The notes under the pieces: generated by a model
Told to the model about the DNA's origin: nothing
Database searches by the model: none
Seen by the model: the letters and a program-made list of their open reading frames with translations, nothing else
Made by a program: the position numbers and the translations under genes
Source: Streptomyces griseus
GTDB taxonomy: Bacteria; Actinomycetota; Actinomycetes; Streptomycetales; Streptomycetaceae
Direction of reading: 5' to 3'
Length of the DNA stretch: 64,000 nt
NCBI RefSeq assembly: GCF_001715295.1
Contig: NZ_MDKB01000001.1
Span: forward strand, 713,536 to 777,535
Shown: in pieces, positions 1 through 8,509 of the stretch
How the letters are laid out: every line of letters starts with the position of its first letter
How positions within the stretch are numbered: the stretch's first letter is position 1

Positions 1-90
1 ACGGGGGCGGGGAAATGGCAGAATCGAGCACGGCGGGCACCGTCCGCCGCCGGAAGGACGACCGCCGGCCCCCCGACCTGCGCAGGGACG

Positions 91-1257
91 ATGAGCACGT
101 ACCGCGACTTCACCCACCGCGGCTCCGCCCGCGCCACCGTCCTGCGGACCGTCGGCACGAAGGAGCGGCGCTCGCACCTCACGGCGCCCCGTGTCCCCAC
201 GGTCGGCATCGACATCGGCGGCACGAAGGTGATGGCGGGGGTCGTCGACGCCGACGGCAACATCCTGGAGACCCTGCGCACGGAGACGCCGGACAAGTCC
301 AAGAGCCCCCAGGTCGTCGAGGACACCATCGTCGAGCTGGTCCTCGACCTCTCCGACCGCCACGACGTGCACGCCGTCGGCATCGGCGCGGCGGGATGGG
401 TCGACGCGGACCGCTCCAAGGTGCTGTTCGCCCCGCACCTCGCCTGGCGCGACGAACCGCTCCGGGACGCCCTGGCCTCGCGGCTCGTCGTCCCCGTGAT
501 GGTCGACAACGACGCCAACACGGCGGCCTGGGCGGAGTGGCGCTTCGGCGCCGGGCGCGGCGAGGACCACCTGGTCATGATCACCCTGGGCACCGGTATC
601 GGCGGCGCCATCCTGGAGGACGGGCACGTCAAGCGCGGCAAGTACGGCGTGGCGGGTGAGTTCGGCCACATGCAGGTGGTGCCGGGCGGGCACCGCTGCC
701 CCTGCGGGAACCGCGGCTGCTGGGAGCAGTACAGCTCGGGCAACGCCCTGGTGCGCGAGGCCAGGGAGCTGGCGGCGGCGGACTCCCCGGTGGCGCACTT
801 CCTCCTGGACCGCGTCAAGGGCAACATCGCCGACATCTCCGGACCGCTCATCACCGAACTCGCGCGCGAGGGTGACGCGATGTGCGTCGAACTCCTCCAG
901 GACATCGGCCAGTGGCTCGGCGTCGGCATCGCCAATCTGGCCGCCGCGCTGGATCCCTCCTGCTTCGTCATCGGCGGCGGGGTCAGCGCGGCCGACGACC
1001 TGCTGATCGGCCCCGCCAGGGACGCCTTCAAGCGCCACCTCACGGGCCGCGGCTACCGCCCGGAGGCGCGTATCGCCAAGGCCCAGCTCGGCCCGGAGGC
1101 GGGTATGGTCGGCGCCGCGGACCTGGCCCGCCTGGTCGCCCGCAGATTCCGGCGGACCAACCGGCGGCGCGTCGAACGGTACGAGCGCTACGCACAGTTC
1201 TACGACCAGGCCGCGAGCACCATCCGCAACACGCGCAGCACCCGGACCGCGGACTGA
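91..1257 (+). CDS. ROK family sugar kinase (glucokinase-like)
   Basis: This is a 388-residue ROK-family protein predicted to phosphorylate a hexose, most likely glucose, with ATP in the cytoplasm. An ATP-binding DIGGTK lies at residues 41-46, a catalytic Asp in VDNDAN at 138-143, a second phosphate loop LGTGIGG at 166-172, and the ROK zinc signature HRCPCGNRGC at 201-210. No N-terminal winged helix is present, so it is a kinase and not a ROK repressor. It has about 37 extra residues before the usual start and an Arg-rich tail of about 40 residues. The ATG is preceded by a CAGGGA ribosome site. The next gene starts about 70 bp downstream and may be co-transcribed. The fold is certain; the sugar is inferred. 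Confidence 0.9.
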   Translation: MSTYRDFTHRGSARATVLRTVGTKERRSHLTAPRVPTVGIDIGGTKVMAGVVDADGNILETLRTETPDKSKSPQVVEDTIVELVLDLSDRHDVHAVGIGAAGWVDADRSKVLFAPHLAWRDEPLRDALASRLVVPVMVDNDANTAAWAEWRFGAGRGEDHLVMITLGTGIGGAILEDGHVKRGKYGVAGEFGHMQVVPGGHRCPCGNRGCWEQYSSGNALVREARELAAADSPVAHFLLDRVKGNIADISGPLITELAREGDAMCVELLQDIGQWLGVGIANLAAALDPSCFVIGGGVSAADDLLIGPARDAFKRHLTGRGYRPEARIAKAQLGPEAGMVGAADLARLVARRFRRTNRRRVERYERYAQFYDQAASTIRNTRSTRTAD

Positions 1258-1328
1258 TCCGGGGCGGCCCCGCCCGCCCCTTCCGGCCACCCGAACTCCG
1301 CACCCGCAGCCCCGAGGGATCACCGACC

Positions 1329-1946
1329 ATGACCGCAGCCGAACAGCACGTCCTGCCGCGCCAGTCCCCGTCCTCCGGTCCCTCCGGCGACGGTGACGAC
1401 GAGGGCGGCGAGACGCCCGCGCAGGACCGGCGCAGGGTCGTGCGCAGGCGGCTGATCACGCTGACCATCATCGTGCTGCTCATCGGGATCCCGGCCGGCT
1501 ACCTCGTGATCTCCGCCGGGCAGAGCCGGCGCTCCGGGAAGGACAAGGAAGCGGAGGCCGCCGCGCAGGGGCTGCGCGAGGACTGGCCGTCCGGGATGCA
1601 ACGCCGAATCTTCGAACTGCCGATCCCGGGCAATGCGACCGGCGTCCAGTACTACGAGACGAACAACTGGAAAGCCAGCAGGATGTACGTGAAGTTCCGT
1701 ACGACCTCCGCAGGGCTCGACCGGTTCCTGAGCGGGGTCGGGACGGGCCGCGCCGCCCTGGAGACCGGCAGGATCACGATCGGCGAACGCGACATCAAGA
1801 TCACCGGGTGGTACTTCGGCCCTGGCGTCGACTGGGCGGGAACGGTCCACACGAACAAGAAGCCCCGCCCCACCCAGGACATCACCGTCAACATGACGGA
1901 CCCGGCGGCACCGGTCGTCTACGTGGTGTCCTCGGCCACCCCCTGA
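1329..1946 (+). CDS. membrane-anchored hypothetical protein
   Basis: This 205-residue protein is not a family I recognise. A charged, disordered N-terminus (about residues 1-38) is followed by one transmembrane helix (about 39-61), so the remaining 145 residues probably lie outside the membrane. The outer part alternates aromatic and charged residues (YYETNNW, WYFGPGVDW) as in a beta-rich domain, with no catalytic motif visible. The ATG at 1329 has a GAGGGA ribosome site at 7-12 bp spacing, which decides it over upstream in-frame starts inside the ROK gene. It lies about 70 bp after the sugar kinase and may share its transcript. Confidence 0.72.
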   Translation: MTAAEQHVLPRQSPSSGPSGDGDDEGGETPAQDRRRVVRRRLITLTIIVLLIGIPAGYLVISAGQSRRSGKDKEAEAAAQGLREDWPSGMQRRIFELPIPGNATGVQYYETNNWKASRMYVKFRTTSAGLDRFLSGVGTGRAALETGRITIGERDIKITGWYFGPGVDWAGTVHTNKKPRPTQDITVNMTDPAAPVVYVVSSATP

Positions 1947-2149
1947 CGGCCCGGTCCCCGGCCCGGCCACCGCGACGCCCGGAGCGGGCAGCCCGCGTCA
2001 CGCCCGATCCGGGCCGGAGGGTGGGCCGGGCTCCCGTTGCTGGGGCGGTCCCGCGGCGCTCCGCCCGGAGCGGACGCGCACGGGACGACGGACGACACCG
2101 GCCCCGGCCGTCGGCCCAGGGGCCGCCCTGCGCTCCCCGGCGCGAGCGA

Positions 2150-2245
2150 CGACAGCTGCGGCACCTCGCTGTGTCGTCGGAACGTCCTCGTGCGTCCGAT
2201 ATCCGGACCTCCCTCCGCCCTGTGATGCGCCGGATCCGGCGCATC
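2150..2245 (-). repeat. dispersed MITE-like core repeat, copy A
   Basis: This segment aligns with the reverse complement of 16242-16348 and, more weakly, with the interior of the element at 49662-49835. Shared blocks are GACGACAGCTNCGGCACCTCG, the TCCGATATCCGGAC dyad region and GACCTCCCTCCGC. The right edge is the palindrome at 2224-2245. No terminal inverted repeats were found around this copy, so it may be a decayed element. Confidence 0.55.
2224..2245. repeat. 22-bp perfect palindrome
   Basis: The half-site GATGCGCCGGA is followed directly by its exact reverse complement. It sits 158 bp upstream of the phosphatase start at the edge of the dispersed repeat. It could act as a rho-independent-like hairpin, an operator, or simply be part of the mobile element; no T-tract follows. 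Confidence 0.6.
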
Positions 2246-2402
2246 GCCTCGGCCCACCGGGAGCGGTGGACGGCCTTCCCGGCACCACTTCCGGCCCCTG
2301 ATTTCTGCCGTTTCGTCCTCACTCCGCCGGCGCCCGGCCGGAAGTACCAGGTGACGAGAGCCCGACCCGGGGAAGAAGGAGCGGCAACGATAGGAGGCCG
2401 TC

Positions 2403-3572
2403 ATGGGTGGCGGGGATCTGGAACTGGGGCAGCTTCTGGCCGCCGCAGAGGCGGCACCGCCGGGGGAGTCCGTCGAGGTACTGGCGAACGACCTGCGCAA
2501 GCGCTTCGGGGCTGAGCGCGTGTCCTTCCTGTTCGCGGACCTGGTGGGACAGCGGCTGCTGCGCCTGTCCACACAGACCGACGACGACCTGGGGGAGGCT
2601 CCCGAGCGGATCGACCTGGAGGGCAGTGTCTACGACGCGGTCCTGCGGAGCCAGCGCCAGCACGTGGAACCGGACGGCCAGGGCGGGCGGCGGGTGATCT
2701 CGCCGGTGACCAACCGCGGCGACTGCATCGGCCTGCTGGAGGCGACCATGCAGAACGCCGACGCCGCCGTCCTCGCGCAGATCGAGGACGCCGCGCACGC
2801 GCTGGCCTACATCATCGTCACGGACCGCCGCTTCACCGACCTGTACCACGCGGGCCGGCGTACCACCCGCACCAGCCTGGCCGCCGAGATCCAGCACCAG
2901 CTGCTTCCCTCGTCCTCCTGCTGCGAGGCTCCCCAGTTCACCCTCGCGGCAGGGCTGGTGCCGGCCGACGACATCGGCGGGGACACCTACGACTACACAC
3001 TCGACCGCGACATACTGCACCTGTCCATCACCGACGCCATGGGCCACGACACCAACTCCGCGCTGCTGGCCACGCTCCTGGTCGGCGCGATGCGCGGCGC
3101 GCGCCGCAGCGGCTGCGACGCACTCCAGCAGGCGCAACGTGCCCACGAGGCCCTGCTGACCCACAGCCGCGCCCTGGCCACCGGTCAGCTGTTCTGCGTC
3201 GGCCTCGCGACGGGCACCTGCGAACTGGTCAACGCGGGGCACCCCCTGCCCCTGCGTCTGCGGGAGGGCGCCACCGAGGTCGAAGAGGTCAGACTCGCGG
3301 TCGACCTGCCCTTCGGCGTGACCGCCCCCACCTCCTACCGCACCCAGGAACTCCAGCTCCTCCCCGGCGACCGTCTGGTTCTGTTCACGGACGGCATGCA
3401 GGAACGCGGCGCCGGAGCCGTGGACCTGGCGTCCGTCGTGTGGGACACCCGCGCCTCACATCCCAGGGAAGCGGTCCGTGCCCTCACCGGCGCGGTGCTG
3501 GACGCCTGCCGGGGAAAGCTCAGGGACGACGCCACCGTCCTCATCCTGGACTGGCACGGCCCGCGCCCGTAG
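2403..3572 (+). CDS. GAF/PP2C (SpoIIE-type) serine phosphatase
   Basis: This is a 389-residue cytoplasmic protein phosphatase of the RsbU/SpoIIE class. The N-terminal 140 residues look like a GAF-type sensor domain, and the remainder is a PP2C_SIG domain. Metal-binding motifs are visible: IGGDTYDY (about residue 186), DAMGHDTNSA (about 204), LFTDGMQE (about 326) and the terminal DDATVLIL. In the second motif the usual MGHG is MGHD, a small deviation next to a metal ligand. Such enzymes normally dephosphorylate an anti-anti-sigma factor; no partner gene is adjacent, so the target is unknown. An AGGAGG-like site precedes the ATG. Confidence 0.88.
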   Translation: MGGGDLELGQLLAAAEAAPPGESVEVLANDLRKRFGAERVSFLFADLVGQRLLRLSTQTDDDLGEAPERIDLEGSVYDAVLRSQRQHVEPDGQGGRRVISPVTNRGDCIGLLEATMQNADAAVLAQIEDAAHALAYIIVTDRRFTDLYHAGRRTTRTSLAAEIQHQLLPSSSCCEAPQFTLAAGLVPADDIGGDTYDYTLDRDILHLSITDAMGHDTNSALLATLLVGAMRGARRSGCDALQQAQRAHEALLTHSRALATGQLFCVGLATGTCELVNAGHPLPLRLREGATEVEEVRLAVDLPFGVTAPTSYRTQELQLLPGDRLVLFTDGMQERGAGAVDLASVVWDTRASHPREAVRALTGAVLDACRGKLRDDATVLILDWHGPRP

Positions 3573-3742
3573 ACGGGTAAGGGCGGACACGGATGTCGTC
3601 TGCGGGAGCGCCGAGCACGAGCGGCACCGTGGCCGCGATGACGGGTGTGCGGGACGCTGCCGCACGACGGCGGTGGCGGGCACGAACGGACTCCGCACCT
3701 CCTCCCGCTCACGGCTCCGGCCTCTTCGATTGCCGTCCCGGG

Positions 3743-5284
3743 TTACGCGCCCGGCCGGACGCTCCGTTGCTCCGCAGCGCAGGCCAGGTCCTTGGCGGGG
3801 AGCTTCCCGGTGGTCAGGTACCTGGTCACCGCGCCGTTCGCGCAGGCGTCGGAGCCGTTCGGGTAGATGCCGTGGCCACCCTGGTCGACGGTGACCATCG
3901 TGGCCCGCTTGCCGAACGCCTCCCGCAGCTTCTTCGCACCGGCCATCGGCGTGCCCGGGTCGCGCTCGTTCTGCACCATGAGGACGTTCGACGGTCCCCG
4001 GTCACCGATCTGCACCTGCGGCTCGGTGCGCCTGTCCGGCCAGAAGGCGCACGGTCCGATATTGGACATGGACCCGCCCACCAGCGGGTACTTCACGCGG
4101 TCCACTGCGGTGTAGTACTGGTAGGCAACGACCGAGCTCGGCCAGCGGCTGTCGTTGCAGCTCACGTAGTAACGGGATGCCGTGGAGTTCTCCGAGCCCG
4201 GCACCGACGGGCTCGGCGGCACCGCTTCGCCCGTGTCAAGGGCCTGCCAGATCTTCGCGATCAGGGGCATGTTCGAGTCGACGTACAGCAGGGTGAACGT
4301 GTCCGAGCGGAAGCGCGTCCCGTCGTATCCCTGAGCCGGCTGCTCGTCCAGCCGGTCCGCCAACTCGTAGAACTTCCGCTTCACGTCCTGGGCCGTGCCG
4401 CCCAGACCGTACTCCGGGTGTGCGGCGGCGTACTTCGCGAAGTCCGGGAAGCGGTCCTCCATGCCCCGGCCGAACAGCCGCATGGCTGTGACGTCGTACC
4501 CCTTCGGACCGAGGCTGCTGTCCAGCACGAACCGGTCACTCCTCTTCGGGAAGAGTGTCGTGTAGACCGCACCGAGGGAGGTGCCGTAGGAGGTGCCGAG
4601 GTACGAGATCTTCGACTCGCCGAGGGCCACCCTGATCCGGTCCATGTCGCGGGCGGTGTTGGCGGTGCTGACGTGCGGCAGCATCCACGATGTCTTCGAG
4701 TCGGCGCACTGCCGGGCGACGTCCCGCGCGTGCTCCGCCTCCTTCGTGACGTCGGCCGCGGTCCGCGCGTACACCGGCCGGTGCTCCAACTGCTCGGTCG
4801 TGAGGTCGCAGGTCACCGGCGTGCTGCGGCCGACGCCGCGCGGGTCGAAGCCGATCAGGTCGTACGCGTCCTGCACGTCCTGGGGCAGCCCCGAGACGGC
4901 GAGCGCGTAGGGGTAGCCGAGTCCGCCGACTCCTGGGCCGCCAGGGTTCACGAGCAGAGCGCCGCGGCGCTTCGAGGGGTTTTCGCTCTTGATCCGGGAG
5001 ACGGCGATGCCGATCGTGCGGCCACCCGGATTCCCGTAGTCCAGGGGGACTTCGAGCGTCGCGCATTCCAGCTGGGGAGCGGGGGCCGTGCCGGACTTCT
5101 CCGGCGCCTTCGACTCTCCGGTCTCCCCGGGCTTCTTCTGCGTCGCCTTGCACGACCCCCACCGCAGGGTGTCGGTCGTTGCCTCGGCGGTGTCCGAGGT
5201 CGTCGCCAGCGACACTCCGGCGATGGCGGTCGCCGCCACGGCGGAGGTGGCGAGGCCGAGGGACAGGCCCTTCTTCCTGTGCAT
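3743..5284 (-). CDS. secreted alpha/beta-hydrolase, tripeptidyl aminopeptidase-like
   Basis: This 513-residue exported hydrolase resembles Streptomyces tripeptidyl aminopeptidases (SlpD/SlpE/Tap group). An N-terminal KK-rich segment, a hydrophobic stretch and a processing region before residue 35 form a signal peptide. An oxyanion-type NPGGPG is near 125, the nucleophile elbow GTSYGTSLG carries the catalytic Ser near 232, the acid is in NERDPGTP (about 455) and the His in QGGHGIY (about 480). The C-terminal TAP-like domain is present, so the protein looks full length. It runs convergently to the phosphatase gene, 170 bp apart. Predicted to release N-terminal peptides from extracellular proteins; the substrate is inferred. 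Confidence 0.9.
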   Translation of the reverse strand: MHRKKGLSLGLATSAVAATAIAGVSLATTSDTAEATTDTLRWGSCKATQKKPGETGESKAPEKSGTAPAPQLECATLEVPLDYGNPGGRTIGIAVSRIKSENPSKRRGALLVNPGGPGVGGLGYPYALAVSGLPQDVQDAYDLIGFDPRGVGRSTPVTCDLTTEQLEHRPVYARTAADVTKEAEHARDVARQCADSKTSWMLPHVSTANTARDMDRIRVALGESKISYLGTSYGTSLGAVYTTLFPKRSDRFVLDSSLGPKGYDVTAMRLFGRGMEDRFPDFAKYAAAHPEYGLGGTAQDVKRKFYELADRLDEQPAQGYDGTRFRSDTFTLLYVDSNMPLIAKIWQALDTGEAVPPSPSVPGSENSTASRYYVSCNDSRWPSSVVAYQYYTAVDRVKYPLVGGSMSNIGPCAFWPDRRTEPQVQIGDRGPSNVLMVQNERDPGTPMAGAKKLREAFGKRATMVTVDQGGHGIYPNGSDACANGAVTRYLTTGKLPAKDLACAAEQRSVRPGA

Positions 5285-5650
5285 GTGATGGTCTCCTCAG
5301 GTGTCAGGTGTCAGGTGGCTGTCAGTCGGATTCCGGCTGTCGGACGGCACGCTTCAGGAGCAGGTACGTGGTGCTCGCACGGGCCCGGGGGCTCGACACT
5401 CCCTGTCCGTTCCGGGCCGAAGCCGTTGGGGGTCGCAGGTCCAGCACCCCGTAGATCGCCGTGGGCGCCGCCAGCGCCGTCCCGAAGGCATGTGGAGCGA
5501 GGCGGCCGCCTCTCGCCGACGCCGTACGCCGCTCCGCGTCCCGTCCGTCCGGCACGCGAACGATTCTGTTTCAGCGGGCGTGGCGATCACATCGGACCTA
5601 CGGCTCGAACCTTCCTGGACCGCAGTCGAGGGGGCTCTACGACCAAGGTC

Positions 5651-5674
5651 GGGGGCGGGGTGGACCCCGCCCCC
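5651..5674. repeat. GC hairpin
   Basis: Eleven-base arms (GGGGGCGGGGT and its exact complement) are separated by two bases, with a second short hairpin directly downstream. It may be a terminator for an unidentified transcript. It lies in the long gene-free block. Confidence 0.4.
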
Positions 5675-5965
5675 TGCGCAGGCCCGAAGGGCCTGGCGAG
5701 AACGATGGCGCGGAGCTCGGACGAGAAGCCCCGGCCGGGTGGGCGACAGCAGACCTGGCGAGGGGGGCAGCCGGTTCGCCGCGGTCGCCGGTGCGCTGAA
5801 CGGGACGGGGTGCGCCCGCCGGGCGTGCTCAGCGGGGACGCCGCCGTGCCGATCGCCTCCCCCGCAGGCTGCGCCCCGCGGCAGGCCGCTGGGCACGACG
5901 CGAGCAGCACGCCCGAGGCACTCCGCTGTCTCGCGCGACGCGTACCTGGGGGAGTGCTGGTGACC

Positions 5966-5985
5966 GGTGGCGCCGCGGCGCCACC
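5966..5985. repeat. 20-bp perfect palindrome
   Basis: The arm GGTGGCGCCG is followed by its exact complement. Function unknown; it is one of four stem structures in the gene-free block between the aminopeptidase and DUF6131 genes. Confidence 0.4.
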
Positions 5986-6121
5986 CGGGTCAGGAGTTCG
6001 CGAGGGGTGCCGCTGCCGCCGGGCCGGGTCCGTCTGCCGCCGGGCCCCGCCCAGGGCCGTCCGGCGCCGACCGAGCCCGACGGCTGACAGGAGCAGCCAC
6101 GGGAGGTCTCAGGGCCCCGGC

Positions 6122-6187
6122 ACCACGCAGACGTCCGGTGTGGTGGAGATGACCGCTCATCTCCACCACACCGGACGTCTGCGTGGT
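6122..6187. terminator. 31-bp perfect hairpin, probable terminator
   Basis: Two 31-base arms (6122-6152 and 6157-6187) are exact complements around a CCGC loop. This is unusually long and flawless for a terminator. It lies 50 bp past the stop of the small minus-strand DUF6131 gene and could end its transcript. No T-run follows, as is common in Streptomyces. Confidence 0.65.
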
Positions 6188-6237
6188 CACGGTGATCCGC
6201 GGATCACCACCCTCGGCGGCGATCGCGCTCACCGCGT

Positions 6238-6393
6238 CTAGAAGTAATGCTTGCGCCCACCGACCTTGCGTCCGCTCGCGCCCAGGATCCACAGGACCGC
6301 GCCGACCACGACGAGGATGCCGCCGATGGTGGTCAGCAGGGAGACGCCGACCAGCAGGCCGATGATGAGCAGAATGGCACCAAGGAGAATCAT
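6238..6393 (-). CDS. DUF6131 family small membrane protein
   Basis: This 51-residue protein is almost entirely two hydrophobic helices (about residues 2-20 and 23-43) and ends in GRKVGGRKHYF, the basic aromatic tail typical of DUF6131. I chose the internal ATG at 6393 because the hydrophobic region starts there and the 19 residues upstream are not family-like. Function is unknown; it is probably an inner-membrane protein. A 31-bp hairpin lies 50 bp downstream. It looks monocistronic. Confidence 0.75.
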   Translation of the reverse strand: MILLGAILLIIGLLVGVSLLTTIGGILVVVGAVLWILGASGRKVGGRKHYF

Positions 6394-6597
6394 GCTGAGG
6401 TCCGATCTCGGGGTCTTCGGTGCATGCCCGTCGTGAGGGACGAGCAGCACGCACTTCCCGCTCCTCGCACCACGCTCACCGGGAATATCCGGGGCCGTCG
6501 TGCGATCGGCGGCTGCAGGGCTCTCTGCCGTGCTTCCTCCGTCTGCCCTGCTCGTCGCCGCCTATGCATGCGAATTCGCTGCCTGCCGACGAGGTGC

Positions 6598-6635
6598 CCG
6601 CGGACGGTTTCGACCCGGCGGAAAACCGTCCGCGG
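6598..6635. terminator. hairpin downstream of PPOX/flavohemoglobin operon
   Basis: Thirteen-base arms at 6598-6610 (CCGCGGACGGTTT) and 6623-6635 are exact complements around a 12-base loop. It lies 10 bp past the stop of the minus-strand PPOX gene, the right position for its terminator. Confidence 0.65.
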
Positions 6636-6644
6636 CCGCCTTGC

Positions 6645-7289
6645 TCAGCGGTCGTGGGAACCGATCGCACGGTGCTCGGACGGGGCTCCCCGGTCGTGCT
6701 CCTGCCAGACGTGACCGTGACCGGCACCCACGGCCTGTGTGGGGGAACCGGTGAAGTACTCGGCGTCCTTGGGGCGGGTACGCGCGAGGCCCAGGGGGCG
6801 GGGTGCCGGTTCGAGGTGCGGGATGTGCTTCGAGCAGTGCACGTAGGCCTCGTGGACGCTGATCAGCGTCCACAGCACGGGGTGCCTTCCCGGAGCGGTG
6901 TCGACGGGTATCCCGGGGTGGGCGGCCCGGAGTTCGTGGTCACCGACGAGCCGGGCCGAGCCGTTGACGTGCAGCCCGATGTGGTCGCGGGTGAAGTCCA
7001 TGAAGAGCAGACCGATGTGCGGGTTCTCGGTGATGTTGCCGGCACTCGCCATCACGCCGTTGCCACGGTACTCGGGGTAGGCCAGGGTCCGGTCGTCCAG
7101 CACCGTCACGAATCCCGGAGGCCCCGCGCGGAACGTCGCGTCGCAGTGCCCGCGGGAGTCGGCGGTGGAGAGGAAGACCATGGACTGGCGGCCGATGAAG
7201 TCACCCATGTCCGCGGTGAGGTGCGGGCGTACCTGCCGGTCGTAGAACGCGTCGGCGCGTTCGCCGGTGCCGAGGTGGTTCTGCAGCAT
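6645..7289 (-). CDS. pyridoxamine 5'-phosphate oxidase-like flavin protein
   Basis: This 214-residue protein carries the split-barrel FMN-binding fold of PNPOx-like proteins. Recognisable parts are FIGRQSMVFLSTAD (about 30-43), YPEYRGNGV with the nucleotide-contact region (about 72-80), and HIGLLFMDF followed by NGSARLVGD. It lies directly downstream of a flavohemoglobin gene on the same strand, so a redox or nitric-oxide-related role is plausible. The ATG at 7289 has a GGGGAGA site and is preferred. An alternative GTG at 7328 would overlap the upstream stop as GTGA and imply translational coupling. A hairpin terminator follows. Confidence 0.78.
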   Translation of the reverse strand: MLQNHLGTGERADAFYDRQVRPHLTADMGDFIGRQSMVFLSTADSRGHCDATFRAGPPGFVTVLDDRTLAYPEYRGNGVMASAGNITENPHIGLLFMDFTRDHIGLHVNGSARLVGDHELRAAHPGIPVDTAPGRHPVLWTLISVHEAYVHCSKHIPHLEPAPRPLGLARTRPKDAEYFTGSPTQAVGAGHGHVWQEHDRGAPSEHRAIGSHDR

Positions 7290-7324
7290 GCGCTCTCCCC
7301 GCGAGGGGGTTGCGTCGTGACTGG

Positions 7325-8509
7325 TCACAGCTGGTCGATCTCCTGACCGGGTCGGGGCGGTATGAGGGGAGCGGTGAGCACGGGGGTGTCGAGCGGGTCG
7401 TGATGGATGTGGGCCAGCGGTGTGCCCTGCTGCCTGAGGGTGTGCACCGCGCTGACGACCATGTCGGGCGGACCGCACAGGAAGGCTTCGTGCCGGTCCC
7501 AGGGGCCGAACTCCCGCAAAACCTGCGGGAGCGTCCCCTGCTGACCCGGAATGCTCTGGTGGGAGACGGCGGCTCTGACGGACAGCCAGTGATGACGCTG
7601 GGCCAGGCGCAGCATGTCGTCGAGGCCGTACAGCTCCTCGGCGGTCCGTGCCCCGACGAACAGGTCCACGTAGCGGCGCATCCCGGAGGCGGCGGCTTCC
7701 TCGATCAGGGCGCGGATGGGTGCCAGGCCCGTGCCGCCCGCCACGAACAGCAGGTCGCGGTCGCCTGCGGCGGCGAGGGTCATGTCACCTTGCGGCGGCC
7801 CGAGCCGAACCCTGTGGCCGGGGACTGCGTGATGTACGAGCGCGTTGCTCACCTGGCCCCGGTGGACGGCGCGCACGTGAAACGTGAGCGTGTGGTCCGC
7901 GCGCGGCAGGTGAGCGGGGGAGTAGTGGCGCCAGGTGCGGGGGTACCAGGGGGTCTCGAGGCTGACGTACTGTCCGGCGACGAAGGGGTAGGGCTGGTCG
8001 GGCAGCACGGTGATCTCGGCGATGCCGTTACCGCGGTGTTCGTGCCGGACGATCTGCGCCTCCCAGGTGGCCGGCCGCAGCCGCGTGTCGTCCGCGGCGG
8101 CGTCGATCATGACCTGTGCCGCGACGGTGTAGGCGCGGGTCCAGGCGGCGGCTACCTCGTGGTTCCACGCCGAGCCCGCGAAGCGGGTCAGAGACGCCAC
8201 CAGGCATTCCCCGACCGCCGGATAGTGGGCCTCCAGGGCTCCGAACTTCCGATGGTCCCGTCCGAGACGTGAGCAGAACCGCACAAGGTTGTCGACGTCG
8301 TCCACGAGATCGATGATGCGCAGCAGGCCCCGCAGCAGACGGTCGCGCTGCACGTCCATGTTCTCCGGGAACAGTCCGCGTACATCGGGGTACCGGGCGA
8401 ACAGGATGGCGTAGAAGTACACGGTCATCTCGGTGGCCTGCGGTGCCACCACGGAGAGGCTGGTGCGTACGAGGGATATCTCCCGGTCCGTCAGCGGGGA
8501 CGAGGTCAT
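7325..8509 (-). CDS. hmp: flavohemoglobin (nitric oxide dioxygenase-like)
   Basis: This 394-residue three-domain protein is predicted to oxidise nitric oxide to nitrate using heme, FAD and NAD(P)H. The globin domain (about 1-145) keeps the B10 Tyr region (YFYAILFARYP), a distal Gln (DVQRDRLL) and the proximal-His region DHRKFG. The FAD domain has the RHYSPAH motif (about 212) and the nucleotide domain has GGTGLAPI (about 275) and CGPPDMV (about 350). It heads a two-gene minus-strand operon with the PPOX-like gene. The long upstream region is AT-richer than its surroundings and probably regulatory. Confidence 0.88.
   Translation of the reverse strand: MTSSPLTDREISLVRTSLSVVAPQATEMTVYFYAILFARYPDVRGLFPENMDVQRDRLLRGLLRIIDLVDDVDNLVRFCSRLGRDHRKFGALEAHYPAVGECLVASLTRFAGSAWNHEVAAAWTRAYTVAAQVMIDAAADDTRLRPATWEAQIVRHEHRGNGIAEITVLPDQPYPFVAGQYVSLETPWYPRTWRHYSPAHLPRADHTLTFHVRAVHRGQVSNALVHHAVPGHRVRLGPPQGDMTLAAAGDRDLLFVAGGTGLAPIRALIEEAAASGMRRYVDLFVGARTAEELYGLDDMLRLAQRHHWLSVRAAVSHQSIPGQQGTLPQVLREFGPWDRHEAFLCGPPDMVVSAVHTLRQQGTPLAHIHHDPLDTPVLTAPLIPPRPGQEIDQL

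Larger units (their letters stand above)
1947..2402. other. intergenic region with dispersed-repeat copy
   Basis: No convincing gene lies in this 456-bp gap. It holds a copy of a dispersed repeat (about 2150-2245) that ends in a perfect 22-bp palindrome. The last 60 bp hold the promoter and ribosome site of the downstream phosphatase gene (GAAGAAGGAG, then AGGAGGCC just before the ATG). Confidence 0.6.
5285..6237. other. long region without a recognised gene
   Basis: Open frames exist on both strands, but their translations are Arg/Pro/Gly-rich and lack domain-like composition, so I call no gene. The first part must hold the promoter of the aminopeptidase gene. Several hairpins are present: GGGGGCGGGGT at 5651-5661 with its complement at 5664-5674, CAGGCCC/GGGCCTG just after it, a 20-bp palindrome at 5966-5985, and the 31-bp stem at 6122-6187. 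Confidence 0.5.

Noticed and set aside
3593..6241. 882-codon open frame on the plus strand
   Set aside because: It runs antisense through the aminopeptidase gene and beyond; the translation has no domain-like composition. GC-rich DNA keeps such frames open.
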